Shown here: in pieces, positions 29,801 through 39,900 of the stretch | Position numbering within the stretch: position 1 is the stretch's first letter | How the letters are laid out: each line of letters starts with the position of its first letter | NCBI RefSeq assembly: GCF_040954835.1 | Contig: NC_090703.1 | Span: forward strand, 10,349,001-10,413,000 | Direction of reading: 5' to 3' | Source: Lepisosteus oculatus | Taxonomy: Eukaryota > Chordata > Actinopteri > Semionotiformes > Lepisosteidae | DNA: 64,000 bases | Position numbers and translations under genes: made by a program | The notes under the pieces: model-generated | What the model saw: the letters and a program-made list of their open reading frames with translations, nothing else | What the model was told of the DNA's origin: nothing | Databases searched by the model: none

Positions 29801-30281
29801 ATGCTTCACCGACATTTTTACAGTTCTTTACTTTAATCTTTGCAGTTCTCGTTATTTGCCTCTGATCAATCTGATGCTGGCACTATAAAACGTCTGTTAA
29901 GATGAGACAATAGAGTCGTCTCAGAGACAATCTTAACTACAGACAACAGCAACTGTTTACCGTGTTTTTACAGAAACGTTCTGCGTGCGTTAGTCTACTT
30001 ATGTATTAAAATAAATGCCGTCTGTGGTTCTGGTTGTATTTGTAAGTGACACGATCTCACGGAAGTCACGGAAAAGCATGCCGCAATGACCAGTCCGCAA
30101 CGTTAGTCAGCCTGTGCAACACATCGCACAGCAACAACAACTGAGGAACAGGACGCCGGCAGCGCCAGCCACCCACCGAGTTAGCTGCGTTGTCTTGTAA
30201 GAATTTAATGAGATCTTTCTTGGGCAGGTCGTCACTTTTGAGCTGCTCGCTACTCCACTCTCTCCTCGGTTCCGCAGCCAT
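26878..30281 (-). CDS. fkbp3: fkbp3 (FKBP25), nuclear peptidyl-prolyl isomerase, 222 aa
   Basis: Minus-strand coding exons in order: 30281-30177, 29718-29617, 29372-29268, 29000-28865, 28481-28414, 28086-27989 and 26932-26878 (TAG). Phases agree and give 222 residues (human 224). Residues 1-70 are the FKBP25-specific helical domain ([20 protein letters not shown]), which binds nucleic acid in the human protein. A charged linker follows ([17 protein letters not shown]). From about residue 105 is the FKBP isomerase domain: [20 protein letters not shown], the FKBP25-specific basic loop [10 protein letters not shown], then GKVIRGWDEAL and [23 protein letters not shown] at 30,281 was chosen; an in-frame GTG lies 12 bases upstream. 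Family knowledge: nuclear, linked to ribosome biogenesis and chromatin. A 5S-type SINE and a tandem repeat lie in its introns. Confidence 0.96.
27388..27950 (-). repeat. Full-length 5S-rRNA-derived SINE (SINE3-like), with CTCF-type motif
   Basis: It lies in fkbp3 intron 6 in minus orientation. Reading the minus strand, the head from about 27,945 has CACCCTGCAG, then GAAGCTGAGCAGG, GCCTGGTCAGTAGCTGGATG and GGAGACC, which is the internal promoter region of 5S rRNA. Next comes a body with GGCCAGCAGGGGGCGCTCAC and CATAAAACCC, and a tail with AGCGCT-like repeats ending in AATTATTATT. This is the most complete copy in the window. Confidence 0.88.
27811..27825 (-). promoter_or_regulatory. CTCF consensus inside 5S-type SINE
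   Basis: The minus strand reads CCAGCAGGGGGCGCT, a perfect match to the vertebrate CTCF core. The same position in the 42.2 kb SINE copy reads CCAGTAGGGGGCGCT, so the motif belongs to the SINE body. Binding in vivo is not shown by sequence. Confidence 0.55.
28262..28301 (+). repeat. ATT/TTA trinucleotide microsatellite
   Basis: A near-perfect run of ATT units (about 13) with one interruption, in fkbp3 intron 5. Confidence 0.9.
29159..29244 (+). repeat. 39-bp tandem repeat in fkbp3 intron 3
   Basis: Two adjacent units beginning TTGGGTCTCCAATGCA and ending ACTGCAAAGGC differ at only a few bases. A third partial unit (TTGGGTC) follows. It lies less than 30 bases from the fkbp3 exon 3 donor side. 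Confidence 0.85.
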
Positions 30282-30480
30282 CTTTCCTACCACCAGCTAG
30301 CTGACCTCTCACCCGCGCTGTGGGAGGAGCCAGCAGCCGTGACCTCACGGGGGCTGGGCCAGATCGCTCGAGAGGGTCAGGGGCAGCTCGCAGGTTTAGC
30401 CCAGAGCTCGTAACGGTCCTGTCTCGGGCTCGATCCCTGCCACGCGTTCGGTTTGCAGCGCAAAGACCCGCGAGACAGAG
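30282..30480 (-). promoter_or_regulatory. fkbp3 CpG-rich promoter region
   Basis: A GC- and CpG-rich block directly upstream of the fkbp3 ATG on the minus strand, with no TATA box. Called from composition and position only. Confidence 0.45.
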
Positions 30481-30590
30481 CTGATCTCGTTCGAAGCACA
30501 GTTCCAATTATGAATCTGATCTTCTGCTAAGCAGAAACAGAAGGGCGCCCCGATTCGGAATATTGAGTTAATTGAGTTATTCGTACCAGT

Positions 30591-30859
30591 AATTTAAATG
30601 TAGGCCGACATTAATATATGTTGTAACGCGATGGGGTTCAGGTGGGGCGCCCTTGCCGCATTAGGTCGGCCCCCCACCGCCGGGGGCTCGAACCCGGGAC
30701 TCCCTCTCTTTGGCTCACCGGGCTGGGTCCCTGTTGAGTGACGCGGGAGTCCCGGGTTCGAGCCCCCAACGGTGGGGGGCCGACCTAATGCGGAAGGGGG
30801 CGCCCCACCTGAACCCCGTTGCGTTACAATATATATTAATATCGGCCTACATTTAAATT
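30591..30859. repeat. Long palindrome enclosing A/B-box-like sequences
   Basis: Left arm 30,591-30,704 and right arm 30,745-30,859 are near-perfect reverse complements (about 114 bases), with a 40-base loop. Across the loop and right arm are an A-box-like TGGCTCACCGG (from 30,711) and a B box GGGTTCGAGCCC (30,754-30,765), about 30 bases apart as in tRNA-type promoters. The flanking bases do not pair as a tRNA acceptor stem, so this is not an intact tRNA gene. GCGTTACAATATATAT recurs just outside the right arm. Confidence 0.8.
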
Positions 30860-31204
30860 GCGTTACAATATATATAATTGTGGCTTATATATAGCTATAC
30901 ATAGTATACAAAAAAATGATACATATATTGGATGCATAGTATATACCAGCTGAATGCTCGTGGTCATTTAATGTTAGTTAAAAAATAAATGTATGTACTG
31001 TATGAGAAAACACTTATATTTACTTACTGAGTAGTACTAGTACAGAGATACTCATTGGAGGCACGTAACTATGCGACACTCCATAGATTTCAATGCGCCG
31101 CGACATGAGGAAACACGTGCCCTTGGATGCTGTTTGAATTGAATATCATCACAGCTGTTTTAATTTCCACTGGTTAATGATACAGAGACACTCAGACATT
31201 CAAG

Positions 31205-31365
31205 TAGAGAGCTGCGCCAGCACGCCCAGGCTGCAAAGGAACAACTGGAAGTTTATTCCATGCTGGAACAATTAAAGAGACAGCGTTTCGGCTGTGGGGT
31301 CTACTTCAGGTGTTTGACAAAGGAATAAACCTTTACTTGTTTCCTGACACTTAGACATAGTTAAG
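31205..31365 (-). repeat. Second copy of the hammerhead-like repeat
   Basis: It shares CAGGCTGCAAAGGAACAA and GTTTATTCCATGCTG with the 1.9 kb element. On the minus strand it reads ACCTGAAG, then CCCCACAGCCGAAACGCTGTC, with the same core order. It is a single arm plus part of the other; worn. Confidence 0.5.
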
Positions 31366-32479
31366 AGCACACATTAGTAATTAATTTCTGTGATAGGCTT
31401 GGGCTTGAAGTTAAACTTCAGGCACGTTCATATGCTTCATCTGTTGCTCTTCATCTCGGGAGGTTTTCCAATTCGTGCCTGGAGATCGTGGCCGTCCGGA
31501 GTAGCCGGGTTTTCTACAGTTTTCATGACTCCCAGATTAATCTACTGCCTCCTCGACTGTGATCCAAGGGATCTTATTTTATATGTCTTTACATTCAACG
31601 CAGTAAAATAACACATTTTATGTACCCCTGCCCTCTAAGAAACCCCAGCGTGCAGCTCCATCTCAGTAAATAGCGGAACAAAAACTCAAGCGATACCGAG
31701 ATGTGACCGAACACGCAGAGGCGCGTCCCATTTCGTTATCTGCATTTGCCAAAAGTTCGATTCACGTCCCTCCCCAGAATATTTATCTCGATACATATAT
31801 CTCAGAACTGTCTGTCGTACACTACAGACTCAACGTTTATTAGGAGCCGCAACACTGATGACGCCTTTCTTTATGATAATATCCTAACAAGTACAGTAGG
31901 TCCATTGTATTGTTAGAATAGTTTTAGTTGAATATTACAATAAATTGATTTTTGCCGTCGTTACGTATTAACGATATAATTTCGGTAATAAGTTGTTACT
32001 GCTTTTAAACTTTTCTCACGCGATCCAGTGTTCCGCTTAGTACTGAAATAAGTTGCCTAGCCTGTAGCAAGTTTTGTAGTAACGTAGTCTCATAATTTAT
32101 CCTCTAGAGGGCAGCAGCTGCTACGTCGGGTTCTTTGCAATTGAGAACTTTTTTAGTACGGAGCTGGGGACTAACGATAGCAGCCTGGTCAATTTTAATT
32201 GGGATTCAGCCTGGATCGTAGCCGATTATTGCGTTGCTTTTCGAACGCTGCACTTGACCCGGACAGTCTTGAGCGCTGACGGATACAGATGGGTTTGCGT
32301 GTGAGAATAAATCAATTCCTGACTCGAGTCTCTCATACGCTTTTAGTCGCCCCATGTTATTGTTAATTAATTCCGTTGGCGTTTTTATCCAATAAAGGAG
32401 TTACTGAGAACAGTTGGACGCACTGGGTATTTGACTGAAGCAATCTCAGTGTAGCAGGTTGTTCTTGTTCTTGTAGTTC

Positions 32480-32640
32480 TTATGCAAAGGGATGTAGGAG
32501 TGTGGAACAAGCTACCCCCGCCCTGTTGTTGAAGCTGATGCCCGGGCTTCTTTCAAGAAACAGCTGGGTGAGATCCTGAGATCAACCCCCTGGTAACAAC
32601 GGGCTGGATTGCCGTATTACCTTGTTCAATGCTGCAGCAG
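32480..32640 (+). repeat. LINE 3'-end fragment
   Basis: Translation gives GVWNKLPPPCC followed by FFQETAG, matching the C-terminal end of the LINE reverse transcriptase frame also seen at 16.5, 33.2, 36.7 and 56.6 kb. The copy is degraded. Confidence 0.55.
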
Positions 32641-33019
32641 TTGTCGCACCCAAGATCTGATACCCAGAGCATCACAGTTCTGAGTCCTAAAAACTATTCC
32701 AGGCTGCTGTCTCAGGGCGCTTTTAATATCCGGTGAGAACTTTCAAGAGAGAAACTGACAATAAACCTCACCGTCTGGCCAGCACATTGAAGCGATTGTA
32801 TTAAGACATTCGGGATGACCAATGTGAATACAGGGTGAATGTTGCATTAGCTCTTTCTCGTTTCTATCAATAACCTAGGTTCTGATATACTTAATAAACT
32901 AGTTACTTTTACAAATTATTTGATAAAAATAGGAGGATTACTCGACACTGTGGAAGCTGCAAATGCAATTAATAAAGATTAAGATTTAAAGACTGAAAAA
33001 AACAGTTTGACAGGGTATT

Positions 33020-33545
33020 GCATTCAGCAAAATCAGAAATAGAAAAAGGTGAAGAGTGAACGTGGAGATTTTTCCTATTAAAAGACGTAGGTGTTTATAT
33101 CGACACATCGTTTTCATCTTCTCAGACTTAAAATGTGAAAATGTGAAAACGACGCACTAGTAATGCCCGATTTGGAATATTGTATTTCATGTGCCATAAA
33201 TAAATACTGCTGCTCTGGAACAATTTAGAGAAGAGCAAACTGCTCCCCTGACACAGTGGAACCTCCTGCTCTTAAGGAACAAGAGATCTTTAGCCTTTTT
33301 AGTCTTGAACAGAGAAGAGTGGAAGGGCACCCGGTACACGTAGTTAGAATTACAACTTCAAAGGCATTGACAACTTCAACCGGATTTCTTCAGAATCAAT
33401 AGCGAACCTTTGTGAAACCAGAGTACACAATCACTGGCTTCCTTCGAGAAACGACTGGATGAGAACCGTAGTACATATAGGTGACAGACGAGCAAGACGG
33501 GGCAAGTGTCCCCCCTCTTGTTTGCAAGCTTTGTTAAGGTCGTAC
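33020..33545 (+). repeat. LINE 3' portion (reverse transcriptase C-terminus and 3' end)
   Basis: The longest LINE remnant here. It has CCGATTTGGAATATTGTATT (translation near DLEYC), CTGCTCTGGAACAATTTAGA (ALEQF), the FSLEQRRVEG-like segment and KALTTSTGFLQN. It ends with ACGAGCAAGACGGGGCAAG and CTTGTTTGCAAGC, the family's 3' signature. Several in-frame stops show it is dead. Confidence 0.6.
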
Positions 33546-33804
33546 ATAACGTGGTAACACTAAAACAGAAACTAATACGATGTAGACATGAGGAGAAACT
33601 TTCCGGAACTCCAGTTATCCCACAACCCACTGCGCGAGAGACGACACGCTCTCATTGGACGAAAACGGGAGGAATTCCACCAACCGGAATCGAGAAGCTC
33701 TGTGTGACCTTTAACCCACAGCAGTCACAGCCACACAGCGCCACTTTCAATAACGTGCAAGACTGGTTGGCTGCACCGGAGGGGTTTTCTAGCGTAAACG
33801 GAAA

Positions 33805-34139
33805 ATAACAGCTAAGAATGTTTTTCTGTTAGTTGTCCTCTCGCGACAAGAAATCTTATTTTTCATATAAAAACAGTCTCGGTGCTCTCTTGGCGTTGAC
33901 CCTGGTATTACGAGATATTAGTGGGTTTGCAGGCGAATGCAGTGTGGAGACCATGGTACCTATCAACAGTGCGCTACGGACGGAAAATAACATCTTGACA
34001 CTGAAAACCTGTTTTGTTTCCTATATGTTCGTACGAATATGAAGGGACGGTGCTTTCTGACGTATCTATAGGCTGTAGGATAGAAAATAAAAATGTCTTA
34101 ATCCCGCGGCGGTATAACTGGGTTATAATCGATGTAAAA
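33805..34139 (+). promoter_or_regulatory. fancm upstream region and 5' UTR
   Basis: A 335-base stretch between the last LINE remnant and the fancm ATG. No TATA box or CpG island stands out. The frame is open upstream of the ATG back to 34,014, but the sequence there (MFPICSYEYEG onward) shows no resemblance to known FANCM, so it is treated as 5' UTR. Confidence 0.35.
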
Positions 34140-36368
34140 ATGAGTAGCGGGAAGCAGAGGACCTTGTTTCAGACTTGGGGTTCGACAGTTCAGCAAAACC
34201 CGGACCATCCGGATTTGACAGCCAGGGGGAAGCGGCCGAGTGGGCGTCGCAAGGCCGGCACGAGTAATGCGGCAGGGAAACTCAAGCCGAAGACCAGCCA
34301 GAACCCCCCGGCGCCCCGCGGGTCTCTGTGGGGGCAGATCGGCCAGGCAGCTCCTGCTGCTGGCTGCTGGAACGGGGACGAAGACGATGACGATCTGATG
34401 CTGGTGGCTGTTTATGAGGCCGAAAAAAGCCTGGAGAGCTTGCAGAGCGCCTCGGAGCGAGACGACGGCGGGGCCGAGCCCGGGATCACGGCCGGGTCTG
34501 AAGACCTTCCCGGGTTTGACCGCACGTCAGCGGACATATGGATTTACCCCACCAACTACCCCGTCAGGGAGTACCAGCTGAAGATCTCGGAAACGGCGCT
34601 CTCCCAGAACACGCTGGTGTGCTTACCGACTGGGCTCGGCAAGACGTTCATTGCCGCGGTGGTGATGTACAACTTCTACCGCTGGTACCCGTCCAGCAAA
34701 ATTGTATTCATGGCCCCGACAAAGCCTTTGGTGGCCCAGCAGATCGAGGCGTGCTACAAGGTGATGGGCATCCCTCAGGACCACATGGCGGAGCTCACAG
34801 GTACAATGGCAGTGCACTGTTTCTCTTTACCGGTGCAGCTCGTCGGTCCCCTGGGCTCCTAGTGCTGTTTTTCAGTCGATCCTTGCGCATTCTCAATTAC
34901 GCGGTCGAAACAGAGCCCCGAGTTGTGCGCAAATCCCAGTTTTTGACTGTGTTATATAATTCTTCTTCTCATATATATTGTTTTTCTGTATTGGATGCTA
35001 AATTAAATGGTTGAACTGTCGTAGAAAGTTTGACCTGTGATATTTCTTCCAAGGGTGAGCTACCAGAATGGACTGTTGTCAGTTTTGGAGAGCGGTGTTT
35101 TAGGGAGAAAGCTACCCCCGCGGAGACTGACTCGTGTGTTTAAACACCGATCACCCCTGCCTGTCCGCAGGAAGCACTCAGGCGCAGACCCGCAAGGAGA
35201 TCTGGAGGTCCCGGCGGGTCTTCTTCCTGACGCCCCAGGTGATGGTGAACGACCTGTCCCGAGAGGCGTGCCCCGCCTCCCAGGTGAAGTGTGTGGTGAT
35301 CGACGAGGCGCACAAGGCCCTGGGCAACCACGCCTACTGCCAGGTACCACCCCGCGGGGCTGCTGCCCGCACCGGCTCCCGGGCTCGTCGTGTGAGAGCG
35401 CGGGATTCGGCCTGAGGCGTTGGACAGCGTGTTTGTCTTCCGTGCAGGTGGTACGGGAGCTGTGGAACCACACGCAGCAGTTCCGGGTCCTGGCTCTGAG
35501 TGCCACTCCGGGCAGCGACGCCAGGGTGAGTGACGCCAGCGAGCAGAACTTTGTTCTTCTAAAATGCAAGGGCCAATTAACTGTGGTGCTGTTTTTTTGT
35601 GCATTTGTAATCGTTGAAATATAAAAGGAAAGCTCTTCTGGTATACTGCTACATACAGTTAATCCTCTAACGGTTAATAAAGATACTGGTGCTGTACCTT
35701 CCATCTGTTTTCTAACCGTTTCAATCAATTCAGGGTCGCAGGAGAGCCATAGCTTATCCTGGTACGCAGTTGGCACGAGGCAGGGTACACTCTGGACGGG
35801 ATGCCAGTCTATCACAGGGCACAGACACACACACTCGCAACAGGGCCAGTTTTCCCAGAAGCCAGTTAACCTACCAGCATGTTTTTAGACTGTGAAAGGA
35901 AACTGGCTCGTATTCTGATGGCATTCCCACCCCCCCAAAAAAACGGTCTCGTCTTTATACAGGTCCACTATAGAATCGCTGGGTGTGAATGCAAAGTGGG
36001 TCCGAAAAATGTTATCCGTGCGGGTTGGCAGGCGATTCAAATGTGTGTCCAAAATATCGAAACGGGTCTGGGGGATCGATAAGGCGGCAGCGTAGGCAGA
36101 CAGCCTCAAGACAGCGCTGCAGTGTCGCATCTAAGGAGAGGTTTGCCGCGAGTCTTGTTACAGGGCTGTGAACGTAACTGCACGCCTTTGCCTTTGTCGC
36201 TTTGCTCAGGCGGTGCAGCAGGTGATCTCTAACCTCCTGATCTCGCACATCGAGCTGCGCTCGGAGGAGAGCCCCGACATCCAGCCCTATTCCCACCAGC
36301 GCAGCCTGGAGAAGGTGGTGGTGCCGCTGGGAGAGGAGCTTGCCCGGTACCAGGCCAGGTACCTCCTG
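34140..36368 (+). CDS. fancm: fancm (Fanconi anemia group M helicase), first four exons only, 357 aa
   Basis: Exons 34140-34800, 35171-35343, 35448-35525 and 36210-36368, all GT-AG with matching phases. The protein starts MSSGKQRTLFQTWGST, like human FANCM. An acidic patch (NGDEDDDDLMLVAVYEAE) follows, then helicase domain 1: Q-motif region YPVREYQLKI, Walker A PTGLGKT at 163-169, APTKPLVAQQ, DEAH at 265-268 and SATPG at 296-300. Exon 4 (AVQQVISNLLISHIELRSEE) ends at the YLL position equivalent to human YIQ. Human FANCM then continues for about 1,700 residues (second helicase domain, MHF-binding region, nuclease-like and HhH domains). None of that was found downstream to 64 kb on either strand. 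Family role: DNA translocase anchoring the Fanconi core complex at stalled forks. The existing part shows no damage. Confidence 0.93.
35700..35890 (+). repeat. Interspersed repeat of unassigned family in fancm intron 3
   Basis: Contains GGGATGCCAGTCTATCACAG, CAGGGTACACTCTGGACG and TTAACCTACCAGCATGTTTT, phrases of a very common fish dispersed repeat. I cannot assign the class with confidence. Confidence 0.55.
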
Positions 36369-36654
36369 GTAGGTGAACGACTCACTGCGGTTTTCCGGCT
36401 CGGAGGATTGGTCTGGATGTTTGCGCTGCCAGAGGTCGGCCTGTTTTGTTTTGTTTTTTTAATTTTCAAACCGCTTTTGGCTGCTTGCTGCAGAAAGTTT
36501 TGAAAAACATTTTCTATCAGATGGACTTTTATGAGGCAAAGCAACCTGTGTGCTGTGTTTAAAGCACCCTCCCTTTCCCATGTGTTTTATTGAGACCCCT
36601 GCTGCTGTACGGGGGGGGACTTGGGGACAAGGGTCACGCTCGGGAGGATGCTGT

Positions 36655-36960
36655 CACTGATCATAAGGCAGGTTACAAACGAGAGGGGGCCATTTAGCCT
36701 GTTTGGAAGTTGGCAAAACTACCCATTGACCCAAGGGCCTCAACCAGCTGTTTCTGGTTGTTGAAGCCTTGGCGTCAGCTTCAGCAATGTGACGGGGTCG
36801 CCTGTTCCACACTCCCACAACCCTCTCTGTATAGAACTGCTGTCTGTTCTCAGTTTTAAATGCGTTTCCCTGGACAGTAGCCACTTTTACTGGAGCTTGT
36901 CCCTCGCCCAAGGGCACAACAACAACGTCCTGCACAATATTTGTCCATAACCCTAACCAG
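36655..36960 (-). repeat. LINE 3'-end fragment
   Basis: Minus strand: FYTERVVGVWNRRPRHIAEA followed by WPPLVCNLPYDQ, the C-terminal and 3'-end signature of the same LINE family. It lies just after the last recognisable fancm exon. Confidence 0.65.
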
Positions 36961-39900
36961 TACTTCACACTGCTGCATACAAGCTCTTTATCTCAGTGCA
37001 GGTTAATATATACTGCTCTCTTGGCAGAGAGGTGAGTCAATGGATACGTCTTTCAGCAGTTGGTCCTGCTGTGATTAGTGTTTAATTGTTTTTATTATCG
37101 GGCGTGCTGAAAAGAGAGAATTTTTCATAACTTAATGGTGTGTCACTGTGGATGAAAAACATTCTGATTGCATGCGGGCAGGACAGGCCCTTCACCCGTT
37201 TCTCTCAACATCGTTGCCAAAGAATGAAACGTTTTTTTTTTAATCTATGGGCCGAGGGAAAAAATGCTCCAGGGCATTTTGAATGTATTGGGCTTTATTT
37301 TCTTTCTGAAAGGAAGAGAAAATCGGTGTGATTGAATTCCTAGGTGTTGGGAGGAAGACGAGCATGCTGTGAAATGCGGACAGGGTGAGCAGGTGAGCGT
37401 TTTGAATAGTGGAAGGGGGATGCACTAACTCAGTGATTTACTTTCACTGTTCTGATTTATGGCTGCCGCCTTCTGGGACTGATGGGAAATTACAGGGCGA
37501 TGTAATCCTCCTTGCATATTCCTCTTAACAGAGAGGGGATTTTCAGTTGAAATTAAATTGGCATTTGTGCTTGTTTTTTTTGGAGATTTCATAGGATCTT
37601 GTTATAAAAAGTGGGTCATGTAAAATCTAAGCATTTTGGAGTCTCTGCATTTGTCGGTCAAGTTTCGGTCACGCTGGTCTTGTTACTTCCAGGGTGAACA
37701 AGCAGTTTGGCCTTGTTCCGGGAACTTGTCCTCATTAGTTGTCCGACGGCTCTGTGTGTAGCCTAATCGGGCGCATGTTGTTTCAGAACTGATTTTGCAA
37801 GGATGTTCAGTGGGGCGCAGTCTCCTTTGTGCTCCTGCCCGCGTTGTCTTGGTTCATCTGCTGGAGCTGGCATTACGAGCGGCTGGTGAAATTGGGGGAA
37901 AAAATGAGTTTGGACCCATTAAAGTCTATGAGTCTGACAGAGCCAGCATGGGATAAGGGCTATAGTAAGGGGATTCATTAAGAGAGCAGTGGCAGACCAT
38001 CGCGACATTTCTGCTGCTGTAACTTTGATTATTTAATACATGGCATGTGGGGCACTATAAAAGTGTAACGTCGCCAGCTGGATGACACAAGTGCCTCCTG
38101 CTGTGGTATTGTCTACGCTTAAGTACCATGGCAGTGTAAAAAAAGCCAGGAGCAGGTCGCAGGATCACACATCATCTTCTGAGCAGCCAAGCACAAATCT
38201 GTTGGAAAACGACATAATAGTTGTAATGCAGAAAGTTCCCCCCCCCGGGCGACGCGCCGGTTGGAGTATTTCTCGGTCGCATTTAATGGCAACATCAGCT
38301 CAAAGATTTGGTTCAAACCACCAAATGGAGACGCCGTTTTCGCCGACAAGCGGACCCCGCTGATGCGGGATTAACGCTAGGATGAGAGAGAGAAAGTTGT
38401 AATGCAGAAAGTTGTGAAAAAATAGGAACCATACAGTAGCTCTTTTCATACAGAAATTTGTCATTTCATGGAGCTCGGTGCTGTGGCCATAAACTCGTCA
38501 CATGCACTTTGGAGGAAAGTGCCCTGTTGATTGCTAGATAAACGGCCCGAAACTGTGCCTGCTCGTGGGTGTGACACACACGCATGGATCCGTCCTCCTG
38601 TAGGTCCAGAGATTCTACCCCGGCTTCTTCAGACACCCCTCAGTTGTGAATAACTCAGATTGCCGTTGCCATTTTTAAAATGGAGAATTATGTCTTCTGG
38701 CAAGTTAACCATATCATGAAACCTTCTGCACACAAACATCAGCATTGTATTCTGACATTTGAAAAATGCAGACCCTGGGAACGTCATGCATATTTGTCTG
38801 ATTTTATAATCTAGTTTCTTTCTTTAGATATGTTGGGTATTGCAAGTCCTTTTCAATTTAGAAAGAGCATATACATGTATTGTTGCAAAATCTGTGGCCG
38901 ACCGAACAGAATGCCGTCGGATTATTCAGCATCTAGTGCAGATAGCGTGCAGTGGAAGAGAGATGATGGTGTTATAGTTCTGCTTTCTTGAAGAAGGGAG
39001 CAGACAGGCTCAGCTTAAAGGCAGAGCATGAGCATGTAGCCCAGTCCTTCCCCCAGTCCAGACACTGATTATCCCATCCTGTTTCCTGGCTTGCCGTGAG
39101 GCACAGACAGTCATGCTGTATGCCTGTGGCACGCACAACGCTGTCTCAAAATACAGACTTTTCACATGCTGGAATAAAAATAGTTCTCAGTCCACAATCA
39201 TGCTAGTGCCTGGAACTGTGGCTATCCCCCACAGCTCCTCTGAGGTACAGCTATAAAGAGATTGAAATTAGGGTGCAGGGTAAGTCTGGGTGTGTTTATA
39301 CAGAACCCATCGGTTTTCAAAATCATCCTAATTTTAGTCGTCTGTATCTGTTGTACCTGGGCCATTAAATCAGATTTTGTTTCTTGACTCACTAGAATTA
39401 CGTTTTGTAGACATTTTGAAATGCTGATTTTCTTCACGGTGATATGAAGGTTTTCTTAGTTGCTAATGGAGATGAAACATTATAGCTGAGTGACATTGTC
39501 ATCTGTGGGGACTACTTTGTTTTTCTTCGTTCAAAAGACTTGACATACTCTGTGGGCTCCTCTGCACTGTTTTCTTTTGCTGTTTTTGACTTCATTTCGA
39601 TTCGACCTCCTGATCATGTGCCTTTATAAAACTATTTATAAACTTAGTTCTCCATGAGACTTCAAACCCAGGCCCTGACGTCTTTGTTGTTAAAGATTCC
39701 ATGGCACTGGAGCTAAGAGTTGGTGATGTTAATCTCAGAGTAGTGGCTAACTTCTTAAATCATGATCTCTTACTCTGCCTTGGGATATATTAAATCAGTG
39801 ACTCCTCAGTCAATTAGTTATGAAGCAAATGTGTATGATCATTGCCATGATTAGTGAATTTTGCACGGACATCTGTACTGGCACAGGGTTACTGTGTCGC

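Larger units (their letters stand above)
30860..33804. other. fkbp3-fancm head-to-head intergenic region
   Basis: Filled with worn repeats: a hammerhead-type repeat at 31,205-31,365 and LINE 3' ends at 32,480-32,640 and 33,020-33,545. A CTCF-like motif CCTCTAGAGGGCAGC lies at 32,101-32,115. No coding sequence recognised. Confidence 0.6.

Noticed and set aside
34014-34139. Upstream in-frame extension of fancm (MFPICSYEYEG onward)
   Set aside because: It shows no resemblance to FANCM, whose N-terminus MSxGxQRTLFQTW is matched exactly at the ATG at 34,140.
36481-36562. Candidate next fancm exon (KVLKNIFYQMDFYEAKQPV)
   Set aside because: It does not match the family block after the YLL position and runs into a stop without a good donor.
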